NCBI RefSeq assembly: GCF_000341025.1
Contig: NZ_ANBF01000127.1
Span: 1-35,134 of the forward strand
From: Nocardiopsis salina YIM 90010
Lineage (GTDB): Bacteria; Actinomycetota; Actinomycetes; Streptosporangiales; Streptosporangiaceae
DNA: 35,134 nucleotides
Reading direction: 5' to 3'
Part shown: one piece after another, positions 8,176-15,550 of the stretch
How the letters are laid out: each line of letters begins with the position of its first letter
How positions within the stretch are numbered: the first letter of the stretch is position 1
Notes under the pieces: model-generated
Seen by the model: only the letters and a program-made list of their open reading frames with translations
Told to the model about the DNA's origin: nothing
Databases searched by the model: none
Program-made: the position numbers and the translations under genes

Positions 8176-8189
8176 GTTTCACGTGAAAC
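8176..8189. promoter_or_regulatory. parS-like ParB binding site overlapping a stop codon
   Basis: GTTTCACGTGAAAC is the exact 14-bp core of the bacterial centromere site parS (consensus TGTTTCACGTGAAACA). With flanks, 15 of 16 consensus positions match. The minus-strand TGA stop of the VTC gene lies inside the palindrome (8179-8181). Actinomycete chromosomes carry many such sites near the origin. A chance 14-mer match is unlikely in this GC-rich background. Confidence 0.8.
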
Positions 8190-8973
8190 ACGCGGCGGGG
8201 CTCCGTTCGGCCGGTCCGGCCGGTTCCAGGCAGGAGGCGGCGGCCCGTGCCCACCGGTTCCCGCGCATCCGAGGTTCGAGCGCGGCCACGGTCGCCGCGT
8301 ATTTGCTGAACGAGATCTCCCGGAACCCGTGTGCGTGCAGACGGCGTTCGGTCGAGGTGAGCCCGTCGCGGGTCTTGACCTCCAGAAGCACCACCCCGGG
8401 GCGCATCCGCACCTCGCGGCCGCCCCTGCGCCCCACCAGCTCCGTGTCCAGGGTCAATCGCTCGGTGCCGGAGAGCGTGACCAGGGTGGTGCGCCGGTAG
8501 TCGGTGACGGCTGTCGGCGCCACCGTCTCCGGGGCTCCCAGCCCGTACTCACCCAGCGTCTTGTCGAGGAAGGCCCGGGAGGTGCGGGGCAGCACGTGGG
8601 TCGGTCCCTCGTGGTCGACCCGGACCTTGTCCGTCAGACCCCGCACCCCCTTGAGCTTGAGCTCGAACAACCGGGTGTCGGTGTCGACGTAGGAGCGTAC
8701 GCGCGCCTTGTAGCGGCGGCGCCGCCCCTGCCGGTGATCGCGGAAGGTGCGCAGGTCGGGTGTGTCGAAGTAGGTGGAGGAGTAACGGAAGGAGCTCGCG
8801 CCGCCGATGGTGAGCACCCCGAGTTCCTCGCCGTTCTCGGCCAGGATCGCGGGCAGGGCCCGGGCGGGGACCAGGTACTTTCGGCAGACCCGGGTGACCA
8901 GGGAAGCGCGGGTGTTGATCTCGTCGAGGGAGAGCGGGGTGGGGGAGAGGTCCCCGAGCAGTCCGGTGTTCAT
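8179..8973 (-). CDS. VTC domain-containing protein (polyphosphate polymerase family)
   Basis: This 264-residue soluble protein belongs to the VTC/triphosphate-tunnel fold. Basic and acidic strand motifs of the tunnel are visible: RKYLVPARAL near the N-terminus, YFDTPDLRTF, RRRYKARVRSYVDTDTRLF, FELKLKGVRG, TDYRRTTLVTL, LLEVKTRDG and ISFSKYA. In yeast Vtc4 this fold polymerises polyphosphate from ATP; in bacteria the activity is usually unproven. ATG 8973 overlaps the DUF4956 stop by 4 nt, so the two are translationally coupled, and this pairing recurs across bacteria. The C-terminal 25 residues are poorly conserved in type, and the stop lies inside a parS-like palindrome. Confidence 0.88.
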   Translation of the reverse strand: MNTGLLGDLSPTPLSLDEINTRASLVTRVCRKYLVPARALPAILAENGEELGVLTIGGASSFRYSSTYFDTPDLRTFRDHRQGRRRRYKARVRSYVDTDTRLFELKLKGVRGLTDKVRVDHEGPTHVLPRTSRAFLDKTLGEYGLGAPETVAPTAVTDYRRTTLVTLSGTERLTLDTELVGRRGGREVRMRPGVVLLEVKTRDGLTSTERRLHAHGFREISFSKYAATVAALEPRMRGNRWARAAASCLEPAGPAERSPAACFT

Positions 8974-9578
8974 CGACCGCCCATCCAGGCCGGGAGCGAG
9001 AGGGGCAGGGTGGCGCCGGTCGCGGGCGCCGGCGTGGAGCGGGGTTCCTGGTAGCGGGCATCCACCACCATCAGGTCGCGAACGTAGTCGACCTCCATGA
9101 CGAGCACGTGTTGGACCTTGCCGCGCAGCCGGCGTTCCAGCTCCTGGCGCAGCGCCTCTCCGTCCTCGATCACCACGTCGAGGGTCACGACCCGGCGCCG
9201 TGACCGCGAAAGCAGGCCGGGGTGGTCGGCCACGTACATCACGCCGAGCATGAGGACGTTCAGGCCCAGCATCGTCCAGGGTGCGGTCGCGGCCACCGCG
9301 TTGATGAGGCCGAGGGCGATCGCGGTGAAGTAGTAGCCGATCTCGCCCTGGCTGATCGTGTCCGACCGCAGCCGCAGGATCGACAACACGCCGAACAGGC
9401 CGAACCCGACGGCGAGGCCGACCTCCTTCGCGGTCAGCATCGCCACGACGGAGAAGATGCCCACGTTCAGGGCGACGTAGGCGAGTACGAGGTCCCGCCG
9501 ACCGTGGCGCCGGAAGTACAGGACGTAGGACAGAACGAAGATCGCGGTCAGGTCGACCGCCAGAGCGAACCAGATCAT
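8970..9578 (-). CDS. DUF4956 domain-containing membrane protein
   Basis: This 202-residue protein has about four N-terminal transmembrane helices (MIWFALAVDLTAIFVLSYVL, later GLFGVLSILRLRSDTI and GEIGYYFTAIALGLI). A cytoplasmic tail contains VVTLDVVIEDGEALRQELE. The RLRSDTISQGEIGYYF segment is typical of DUF4956. ATG 9578 is preferred over upstream ATG/GTG codons. AGGAT-N4-GGTC precedes it, exactly as before the acidic anchor gene at 12335, and the upstream candidates fall inside or too near a regulatory motif. It is the first gene of a two-gene operon with the VTC protein and probably its membrane partner. The biochemical role is unknown. Confidence 0.86.
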   Translation of the reverse strand: MIWFALAVDLTAIFVLSYVLYFRRHGRRDLVLAYVALNVGIFSVVAMLTAKEVGLAVGFGLFGVLSILRLRSDTISQGEIGYYFTAIALGLINAVAATAPWTMLGLNVLMLGVMYVADHPGLLSRSRRRVVTLDVVIEDGEALRQELERRLRGKVQHVLVMEVDYVRDLMVVDARYQEPRSTPAPATGATLPLSLPAWMGGR

Positions 9579-9612
9579 GACCACCATCCTGCGAACGCCC
9601 GGTGAGTGGCCC

Positions 9613-9639
9613 ATGAGCTCCACATGAGAGGACCTTCAT
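9613..9639 (-). promoter_or_regulatory. Putative response-regulator binding site upstream of DUF4956-VTC
   Basis: On the plus strand three units lie at an 11-bp pitch: ATGAG (9613), ATGAG (9624) and TTCAT (9635). The core CACATGAG-N6-TTCAT is shared with 12370-12396. The site ends 35 bp upstream of the DUF4956 start. Direct repeats at 11-bp pitch are typical of OmpR/PhoB-class regulators, and such a regulator is encoded next door. Confidence 0.62.
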
Positions 9640-9704
9640 CTTTTCCGGGCGGTCTTGTCACCTGCGTCATCGGCCGGGGTCGGAGGGGATTCCGGCCGCG
9701 TTCC

Positions 9705-10364
9705 TCACCCGGTGAGGCGGTAGCCCATGCCGCGCACGGTGCGGATGCGATCGGCCCCGACCTTGCGCCGCAGCGCCCGCACGAACACGTCCACCACGTT
9801 CGAACCCGGGTCGTGGTCGTAACCCCACACGTGCGAGAGCATCTGCTGGCGCGAGAGCACCTGGCCCTCGTGCCGCATGAGCAGTTCCAGCAGCGCGAAC
9901 TCGCGTGCGGTCAGGTCCACCGTCCGCTCCTGTACGGATACCCGGCGGGTGCGCAGGTCGAGGGAGAGCCCGCCCGCTTCGATCACGGTCAGGTCGGTGG
10001 TGCGCTCGGTACGCATACGCAGGCGTACACGCGCGAGGAGCTCCTCGAACCGGAACGGTTTGGTGACGTAGTCGTCCGCGCCGATCTCCAGGCCCGTCAC
10101 CGTGTCGTGCACGCCGTCGCGGGCGGTCAGGATCACCACGGGCACGTCCGCGCGCAGCGACCGGATCCGGCGCAGCACGTCGAAACCGTCAGTGTCGGGC
10201 AGCCCGAGATCGAGCAGCACCAGGTCGAAACCGCCGGTGACGGTGTAGTCGACCGCCTCCGCCCCGGTGCCCACCACGGTCGTGATGAACCCGCTGGCGG
10301 TCAGGCCCTTGCGGACGAACGAGGCGATGCGCTCCTCGTCCTCCACGATGAGGATGCGGCTCAC
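9705..10364 (-). CDS. OmpR/PhoB-family response regulator
   Basis: This 219-residue regulator starts with GTG 10364 in a GTGA overlap with the kinase stop. The receiver domain (1-115) has the acidic pocket VEDE, phospho-acceptor Asp at about residue 52 (LLDLGLPDTDG), Thr at ILTARDG and Lys at about 102 (VTKPF). The winged-helix DNA-binding domain (125-217) ends EFALLELLMRHEGQVLSRQQ...VRGMGYRLTG. It is co-transcribed with the histidine kinase and probably phosphorylated by it. Direct-repeat sites ahead of the DUF4956-VTC and kinase operons are its likely targets. It has no close resemblance to a specifically named regulator that I can assert. Confidence 0.93.
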   Translation of the reverse strand: MSRILIVEDEERIASFVRKGLTASGFITTVVGTGAEAVDYTVTGGFDLVLLDLGLPDTDGFDVLRRIRSLRADVPVVILTARDGVHDTVTGLEIGADDYVTKPFRFEELLARVRLRMRTERTTDLTVIEAGGLSLDLRTRRVSVQERTVDLTAREFALLELLMRHEGQVLSRQQMLSHVWGYDHDPGSNVVDVFVRALRRKVGADRIRTVRGMGYRLTG

Positions 10365-11974
10365 ACGTGCTCCCTTCCGGACGGGTTGGTGTCGGGCACG
10401 ACCAGGGTGAACGTCGAACCGGCCCCGGGCGCCGAACGCAGGTCCACGCGCCCGTGGTGGGCCTCGGCGATGGCACGGACGATGGCGAGACCCAGACCCG
10501 CGCCGCGTTCGGCCCGGGGTGTGCCGCCACCGCGGGAGAACCGCTGGAAGATGCGGCCCTGCTCGGCGTGGGGGATCCCGGGGCCGTCGTCGGTGATCCA
10601 GAACAGCGCGCCGCCCTGGTGCACGGTCGACCCGATACGGATTGTGCCGCCCGGCTGCGTGTGGCGCACCGCGTTGGCGGCGAGCTGCACCATCGCCTGG
10701 GTGATGCGCTGCGGGTCCAGGTGCCAGGTGGCGTCGCCGATCGCTTCCAGGCGCCAGTCGCGGTCGCCCAGGCCGCGGACCTTGGCGTCGATGTCGCTGG
10801 TCAGCTCCGCCAACGAGACCGTGGCCGGGTGGACGAAGTCGGGCTGCTGGGCCTTGGCGAGCAGTAGGAGGTCCTCGACGATCCGGCCCATTCGGTCGAG
10901 TTCGTCGGTGACGAGCCGCACGACCTCGCGGCGTTCCTCGGGGTCGTCGCCCATGAGCTCGAGGTGTCCGCGCACGATCGTGATGGGGGTGCGCAGCTCG
11001 TGCCCGGCGTCGTCGACGAACCGGCGCTGCTCGGTGAAGGCGCCCTCCAGGCGGTCGAGCATGCTGTTGAACTGCTCGGCGAGGGCGGCGATGTCGTCGC
11101 GTCCCCCGGTCACGTCGATGCGCCGGGTGAGGTCCTCCTCGGTGATCTGCGCCGCCGCCTGTTGTACTTGACGGGCCGGGTGCAGGATGCGACCGGCGAC
11201 CCACCAGGCGGCAGTTGCCGCGCACACCAGGCCGAGCAGGCTGACCAACATGACCGTGGCCATGGTCGAGGTGACGGTCTCCCGGTCCTCGGCGGTGAAG
11301 TAACCGATGACGAACCAGCCCGCGGAACCGTCCTGGCCGTCCGGCGGATGCACGCGGATCTTCTCCCACTCGACCGGGCCCTCCTCTGTGTCGAGGTTGC
11401 CTCGGGCATCGGGGGAGTCCAGGATCTGTCCAGCCGCATCGGGGTCGGCCGACAGGTCCAGCGGTGGTTCGGAACCCTGTCGGAACCGCCCCGAGTCGGT
11501 CTCCGTGCCAGGTGCGCTGCCGCCGCCCGGGACCGCCGAGGGCTCGTCGACCCAGCCGAACAGGATCTCCTGTTCGTCGGGGTACTGGCGTTCCAGGTGC
11601 ACCCGCATGAGCTCGCCGACGTCGGTGAAGTCGTTGCCGGTCTCGGGGTCGGTGCCGACCGCTGCGAACTCCTCGAACTCGCCGATCTCCTGCGACAGGG
11701 CCTGGTCGACCCGTTCGTCGGTGCGCGAGGTCAGGGCACTCCACGTGACGAGGTTGACGAGCACCAGCACGAGCCCCATGAGGGAAGCCACCCACACGGT
11801 GATCACCAGACGCGCCGAGACCCGGCGGCGCTGCGGAGGCTCCGGCATGGGCTCGCGCATGACGACGGTCGGGTACAGGAGCGTGTGCCCCGAACCCCGG
11901 CCGACCGCGGCGGCCCGGTGCGAGCCGAGGTGCTCGGTGGTGGCCTCGGTACCGCGCGATCTGTCAGTCGTCAT
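10361..11974 (-). CDS. Sensor histidine kinase with extracytoplasmic domain
   Basis: ATG 11974 gives 537 residues. TM1 spans about 56-79, an acidic roughly 160-residue extracytoplasmic sensor region about 80-238, and TM2 about 239-261. A HAMP segment follows, then HisKA with the phospho-acceptor His at about 325 (DDAGHELRTPITIVRG). The HATPase domain has the N box QLAANAVRHT, G1 DDGPGIP and G2 GAGLGLAIV. The sensor region is rich in Asp/Glu/Gly with no family I recognise. The start overlaps the end of the acidic anchor gene by 11 nt; an internal Met about 38 codons later is an alternative. The three genes (anchor, kinase, regulator) form one operon, so the anchor protein may influence sensing. 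Confidence 0.92.
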   Translation of the reverse strand: MTTDRSRGTEATTEHLGSHRAAAVGRGSGHTLLYPTVVMREPMPEPPQRRRVSARLVITVWVASLMGLVLVLVNLVTWSALTSRTDERVDQALSQEIGEFEEFAAVGTDPETGNDFTDVGELMRVHLERQYPDEQEILFGWVDEPSAVPGGGSAPGTETDSGRFRQGSEPPLDLSADPDAAGQILDSPDARGNLDTEEGPVEWEKIRVHPPDGQDGSAGWFVIGYFTAEDRETVTSTMATVMLVSLLGLVCAATAAWWVAGRILHPARQVQQAAAQITEEDLTRRIDVTGGRDDIAALAEQFNSMLDRLEGAFTEQRRFVDDAGHELRTPITIVRGHLELMGDDPEERREVVRLVTDELDRMGRIVEDLLLLAKAQQPDFVHPATVSLAELTSDIDAKVRGLGDRDWRLEAIGDATWHLDPQRITQAMVQLAANAVRHTQPGGTIRIGSTVHQGGALFWITDDGPGIPHAEQGRIFQRFSRGGGTPRAERGAGLGLAIVRAIAEAHHGRVDLRSAPGAGSTFTLVVPDTNPSGREHV

Positions 11975-12335
11975 CGTCGTCCTCGTCGCAGTCGTCGTCC
12001 CCGTCGTCGTCCTCGTCGGCACAGTCGTCGTCACCGCCCGTGCCGGGTGGCGGTGCCTGAGGTGGTGTGCTCGGGGACGGTGTCGGGCTCGGCTCGGCCT
12101 CGCGCGCCTCCTCCTCGTCTCGAACCCCGTCGCCGTCGCGGTCCACGACCGGGGGCGGCGGTGCCACGGAGTCCTCCTCCGTGGGTGGGGCCGGTGCGGT
12201 CTCAGGTGACTCGCCGACCACGACCTCCACGGGCGGGGAGACCCGGGCCTCCCCGTCCCACAGGAACCACAGCAGGACCCCGGTGGCCAGTACGGCCAGG
12301 GCCCCGGCGACGACGAGGACGACGTGTGATCTCAT
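11964..12335 (-). CDS. Small membrane-anchored acidic protein with a calcium-loop-like motif
   Basis: This 123-residue protein has an N-terminal signal-anchor helix (VVLVVAGALAVLATGVLLWF, about 5-24), then a Pro/Glu-rich segment. Next is DRDGDGVRDEEE, a DxDxDG loop like those in EF-hand or thrombospondin type 3 calcium sites. A Pro/Ser/Thr stretch follows, then a C-terminal tail almost wholly Asp/Glu with two Cys. ATG 12335 has AAGGATTCC upstream. The stop lies inside the start of the histidine kinase gene. The tail should face outside the cell and bind divalent cations. A sensing accessory for the kinase is inference; no family was recognised. Confidence 0.72.
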   Translation of the reverse strand: MRSHVVLVVAGALAVLATGVLLWFLWDGEARVSPPVEVVVGESPETAPAPPTEEDSVAPPPPVVDRDGDGVRDEEEAREAEPSPTPSPSTPPQAPPPGTGGDDDCADEDDDGDDDCDEDDDDD

Positions 12336-12369
12336 GACCGGAATCCTTTCCGACCGAGAAGCACACAGG

Positions 12370-12396
12370 ATGAAGCGCACATGAGGAACACTTCAT
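12370..12396 (-). promoter_or_regulatory. Putative response-regulator binding site upstream of the kinase operon
   Basis: On the plus strand ATGAA (12370), ATGAG (12381) and TTCAT (12392) lie at an 11-bp pitch, with the core CACATGAG-N6-TTCAT as at 9613-9639. It ends 35 bp from the start of the acidic anchor gene, the same distance as the other copy, which suggests autoregulation. Confidence 0.62.
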
Positions 12397-12404
12397 TTTC
12401 GCTG

Positions 12405-12422
12405 GTCCGTCAAGGGACGGAC
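12405..12422 (-). terminator. Short hairpin overlapping the DMT transporter stop
   Basis: A GTCCGTC/GACGGAC 7-bp stem with a 4-nt AAGG loop overlaps the minus-strand TGA of the transporter (12410-12412). It would insulate the transporter from the kinase operon on the same strand. It is weak compared with other hairpins in the window. Confidence 0.4.
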
Positions 12423-13306
12423 GCAGCTTCCGGTTCGGTTCCGGGCTCGGAGCGGCGGGGTTGCGGGGTGTCGCCGACTGTGAGGAGACGGGTTCCGTAC
12501 GCGGCGCCGATCCCGCACACCACGGCGACCGCAATGCCGATCCATCCGCCCGCGTAGGCCTCACCCATGAAGGTGACCCCGACCACGGATGCCGCGATCG
12601 GGTTGACCAGGGTCGTGATGCCGAGCGGGGCGCCCAGGTCCATGCCCTGGTAGGCGCCCTGGGCCAGGAACAGGCCGGAGACCGCGATGGCTGCGGTGGC
12701 CGGGAGCGACGGGTCCAGCAGTCCGGCCCAACCCTGATCCGGTACCACCAGAACGGCGGTCTTGGCGGTGGCGGCCGAGACCCCGAACGCCACCCCGGCC
12801 CCGGCCGACAGAAGGTAACAGCGCCACGCCGCGGAGGCGAACCGGTGCGATGCCCACGCTGTCGTGGACAGCAGCGCGGCGGTGCCTGCGGACAGCACCA
12901 AGGTGTCGGCGGGGTCGAGCACCCCGCCCTCACCCGAGGTGACCGTCACTGCGAGCAGCAGCCCGAGGGCGATCACGGTCAGCCCCGCCCCGCGCCACTC
13001 GCGGCGGGTGACCCGGCGTCCGCCCAACCGCGCCGACCACGGGACCCCGATGACCAGGGTCAGCACACCCAGCGGCTGCACGACCGTCAGCGGGGCGAAG
13101 GCGACCGATGCAACTTGGAAGACCGCACGTCCCGCGTTGAAGACGATCGAGATCCACCACAGCGGGTGCCGCAACAACGCAGCCAGACGGCCCTCGCTCT
13201 GTCCGGTCAGGCGGACGGCGAGCCTGCGCTGGGCCACTGCCGCCGCCGCGTAGGAGACACAGGACAGGACACCGAAGAAGACACCGATCCACATCGCCCA
13301 AGCCAT
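12410..13306 (-). CDS. DMT-superfamily (EamA/NIPA-like) transporter
   Basis: The 298-residue protein has about nine or ten hydrophobic helices beginning IGVFFGVLSCVSYAAAAVAQ. The repeat-half pattern PLTVVQPLGVLTLVIGVPW and the later LGAPLGITTLVNPIAASVVG, GEAYAGGWIGIAVAV are typical of drug/metabolite transporter family proteins; the VQPLG motif recalls NIPA-type magnesium carriers. The substrate cannot be told from sequence. The C-terminal 25 residues are polar. No clear ribosome binding site precedes ATG 13306, so a slightly later Met is possible. It stands alone on the minus strand. Confidence 0.8.
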   Translation of the reverse strand: MAWAMWIGVFFGVLSCVSYAAAAVAQRRLAVRLTGQSEGRLAALLRHPLWWISIVFNAGRAVFQVASVAFAPLTVVQPLGVLTLVIGVPWSARLGGRRVTRREWRGAGLTVIALGLLLAVTVTSGEGGVLDPADTLVLSAGTAALLSTTAWASHRFASAAWRCYLLSAGAGVAFGVSAATAKTAVLVVPDQGWAGLLDPSLPATAAIAVSGLFLAQGAYQGMDLGAPLGITTLVNPIAASVVGVTFMGEAYAGGWIGIAVAVVCGIGAAYGTRLLTVGDTPQPRRSEPGTEPEAASVP

Positions 13307-13768
13307 ATCGGGTGGGAGGGACCGGCCGATCCGTCCGGTTCGTCCCGAGCACGTCTCGTCACCGGATCGGTATCAACCGGGCGCGTGGCGGTGAGAGGGT
13401 TCGGAGGTCACGGTTGCGCGGTGCCCTACCGGTACAGGCCCGCCACCGCCGTCTCCATGTCCGCGCCCGGATCGCGTGAACGCAACCCGTCGAGCCCGCC
13501 GTCGAAGGCCACGGCTCCGTGGTCGATGACCACGACCACCCCGATGCGGCGGGCCAGGGTGGTGCGGCGGCGGGGTTCGCCGTTGTCCACAGGCTGTGCA
13601 CGGCGTCTTGCCGCGGGGGCCCTTGCCCGGGAACCTCGTAGGCACCGCTCTCTCCCGGCCGAGGCGCATCTCTCCGGTGGAGCGCGGGGCGGGACACCGG
13701 CCGGGGGACTGGGTATGCCACCCGGATGTCCGGGCCACCGAGGCCACGAACCAGGAGGGAGGCGCCGG
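13307..13768. other. Intergenic stretch with a gene remnant and one DnaA-box-like 9-mer
   Basis: This 462-bp gap lies between the DMT gene and dhaK. It holds the ABC-ATPase tail remnant described separately. It also holds a single TTGTCCACA (13583-13591), identical to the streptomycete DnaA box. The dhaK ribosome binding site AGGAGGGAGG lies at its end. No intact gene was found. Confidence 0.5.
13426..13589 (-). pseudogene. Remnant of an ABC transporter ATP-binding protein C-terminus
   Basis: The minus-strand frame ending at the TAG at 13426-13428 reads RRIGVVVVIDHGAVAFDGG...LRSRDPGADMETAVAGLYR. That matches the tail of ABC ATPases after the H-loop (D-R-I-x-V-x-D-H-G-R-x-x-x-D-G-T). No Walker A, signature or Walker B segment precedes it; upstream the frame is low-complexity Arg/Pro. 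It is either a decayed gene end or a short unrelated frame. Confidence 0.4.
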
Positions 13769-14761
13769 ATGGGCGGTCACGTCATGAACGCGCGGGAGAA
13801 TTTGGTGCGGCAGGCGTTGGAAGGGCTGGAGGTCTCCGACGGCGACCTCGTCCGCCTCCACCGCGATCCGGACTTCGTCACCCGCGCCGACCCGGCACGG
13901 GACAAGGTCGCGCTGGTCTCGGGCGGGGGCTCGGGGCACGAGCCGCTGCACACCGGGTTCGTCGGACGCGGCATGCTCGACGCCGCCGTGCCCGGGGACG
14001 TCTTCGCCAGCCCCAACGCCCTGCAGGTGCGCGCCGCGATCGAGGCGGCCGACACCGGGCGCGGCACCGTCCTGGTCATCAAGAACTACACGGGCGACGT
14101 GCTGAACTTCAACATCGCTGCCGATCTGCTGTCGAAGACCCACACCGTCGAGACCGTGCTGGTCGACGACGACCTCGCCACCCGCAGCGAGGACGAGGGC
14201 GGGCCCGGACGGCGCGGGACCGCCGCGGTCGTGGTCACCGAAAAGGTGTGCGGGGCGGCGGCCGAGGCCGGTGCGCCCGTCGAACGCGTCCGCGATCTGG
14301 GCCGGGAGGTCGTGTCCCGCTCGGCCACGCTCGGGATGTCCTTCCAGGCGCCCGTCAACCCGCTCACCGGGCTGCGCTCGTTCGAGCTGGAGGAGGGCGA
14401 GATCGAGTTCGGTGTGGGCATCCACGGCGAGCGCGGGATCGAGACACGTCCGGCCGCTGAGGCCGCCGACCTCGTGGAGAGCCTGACCTCCCCGCTCGTG
14501 GAATCGCTCGGTCTCGGCCGCGGCGCACCGGTGCTGGCCGTGGTCAACGGGCTCGGCGCCACACACGGCCTCGAACTGTCGGTGGCCGCGCTCGAGCTGC
14601 GCCGCTGTCTGGAGGGGCAGGGCCTGCGACTCGAACGCACCCTGGTCGGCCCCTACGTGACCTCGCTCGACATGAAGGGCGTCTCCATCACACTCACCGC
14701 CCTGAACGACGAGCTGGCCGAACTCTGGGACGCACCGGTGCTCACGACGGCGCTGCGTTGA
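13769..14761 (+). CDS. dhaK: Dihydroxyacetone kinase subunit DhaK
   Basis: This is the substrate-binding subunit of the PTS-type dihydroxyacetone kinase. It has 330 residues, the normal length. The dihydroxyacetone pocket GGGSGHEPLHTGFVG, the NYTGDVLNF segment (binding Asp) and GVGIHGERGIE, with the His at about 218 that forms the hemiaminal with substrate, are intact. ATG 13769 is chosen because AGGAGGGAGG precedes it at 7 nt; a second in-frame ATG lies at 13784. dhaL follows. Product dihydroxyacetone phosphate would enter glycolysis. Confidence 0.95.
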   Translation: MGGHVMNARENLVRQALEGLEVSDGDLVRLHRDPDFVTRADPARDKVALVSGGGSGHEPLHTGFVGRGMLDAAVPGDVFASPNALQVRAAIEAADTGRGTVLVIKNYTGDVLNFNIAADLLSKTHTVETVLVDDDLATRSEDEGGPGRRGTAAVVVTEKVCGAAAEAGAPVERVRDLGREVVSRSATLGMSFQAPVNPLTGLRSFELEEGEIEFGVGIHGERGIETRPAAEAADLVESLTSPLVESLGLGRGAPVLAVVNGLGATHGLELSVAALELRRCLEGQGLRLERTLVGPYVTSLDMKGVSITLTALNDELAELWDAPVLTTALR

Positions 14762-14788
14762 TCCACGACGGGCTGATCCACGACGGGA
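14759..14788 (+). repeat. Tandem 15-bp duplication at the dhaK-dhaL junction
   Basis: TGATCCACGACGGG occurs twice in succession with a 15-bp period (14759-14773 and 14774-14788). The dhaK stop codon is the first TGA of the first copy. The duplication fills the spacer between the dhaK stop and the dhaL ribosome binding site. Confidence 0.8.
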
Positions 14789-14799
14789 AGAGGGAGCAC

Positions 14800-15429
14800 A
14801 TGACCGACACAGGTGACGCCGCCCGGCTGAGCGGACCGGACACGAAGGCCTGGTTCCTCGCCTTCGCCGACCGGATCTCCCGGGGCGCCGACGACCTCAC
14901 CGACCTCGACCGCAGGGCCGGCGACGGCGATTTCGGCTGGAACATCGACACCTCCCTCGGGCGTGCGCGCTCGGCCCTGGACGGTATCGACGCCGCCCAC
15001 CCGGCCGAGGTATTCAAGACGGTCTCCGACACCTTCCTCGCCTCGGGCGGCACCAGCGGGCCCCTGTTCGGGCTCTGGTTCGGCCGGGTGGCCCACGGTC
15101 CAGAGGCACCCTGGACCGTCGCCGACCTGGCCTCGGTCTTCGACACCGCAACGGCCGCGGTCCAGCGGCTGGGCGGCGCGCAGGTCGGTCAGAAGACCAT
15201 GGTCGACGCGATGGTCCCGGCCGTGCAGGCGCTGGCCGGCAGTGCAACGGACGGGTGGCGCGAAGCGCTGGGCGAGGCCGCCGAGGCCGCCCACGCCGGT
15301 GCCGAGAGCACCGGCGGGATGGTCGCCCGCAAGGGACGCGCCAGCTACCTGGGCGAACGCGCAGCCGATGTGGTCGACCCCGGTGCGCTGTCCATCGCCT
15401 GGTTCTTCGCGAGCGCAGCCGACGTGTGA
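14800..15429 (+). CDS. dhaL: Dihydroxyacetone kinase subunit DhaL
   Basis: This is the ADP-binding subunit of PTS-type dihydroxyacetone kinase, 209 residues. The magnesium/nucleotide motif is DLDRRAGDGDFGWNI (about residues 33-47). The aspartates are kept, but the family's usual GDGDHG histidine is Phe. GGTSGPLFG and GAQVGQKTMVDAMVPA are typical. ATG 14800 is chosen because AGAGGGAG lies just upstream; a TTG overlapping the dhaK stop would add 14 residues encoded by the tandem repeat. No dhaM phosphotransferase follows, so the phosphoryl donor must be encoded elsewhere. Confidence 0.92.
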   Translation: MTDTGDAARLSGPDTKAWFLAFADRISRGADDLTDLDRRAGDGDFGWNIDTSLGRARSALDGIDAAHPAEVFKTVSDTFLASGGTSGPLFGLWFGRVAHGPEAPWTVADLASVFDTATAAVQRLGGAQVGQKTMVDAMVPAVQALAGSATDGWREALGEAAEAAHAGAESTGGMVARKGRASYLGERAADVVDPGALSIAWFFASAADV

Positions 15430-15550
15430 CCGCGTGAGCCCGGCGCGGACCTGGCTGGTCGGAGGACCCGCCCCGACCGATCGGCCGATCCGTGTCCGGG
15501 CCCGCCCGCGGCAGTCTGGTCCTGACCGACCCACGATCCGAGGAGACCAG

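Noticed and set aside
13583-13591. Replication origin signalled by a DnaA box
   Set aside because: Only one perfect 9-mer was found, with no cluster, no AT-rich unwinding region and no dnaA or dnaN nearby.
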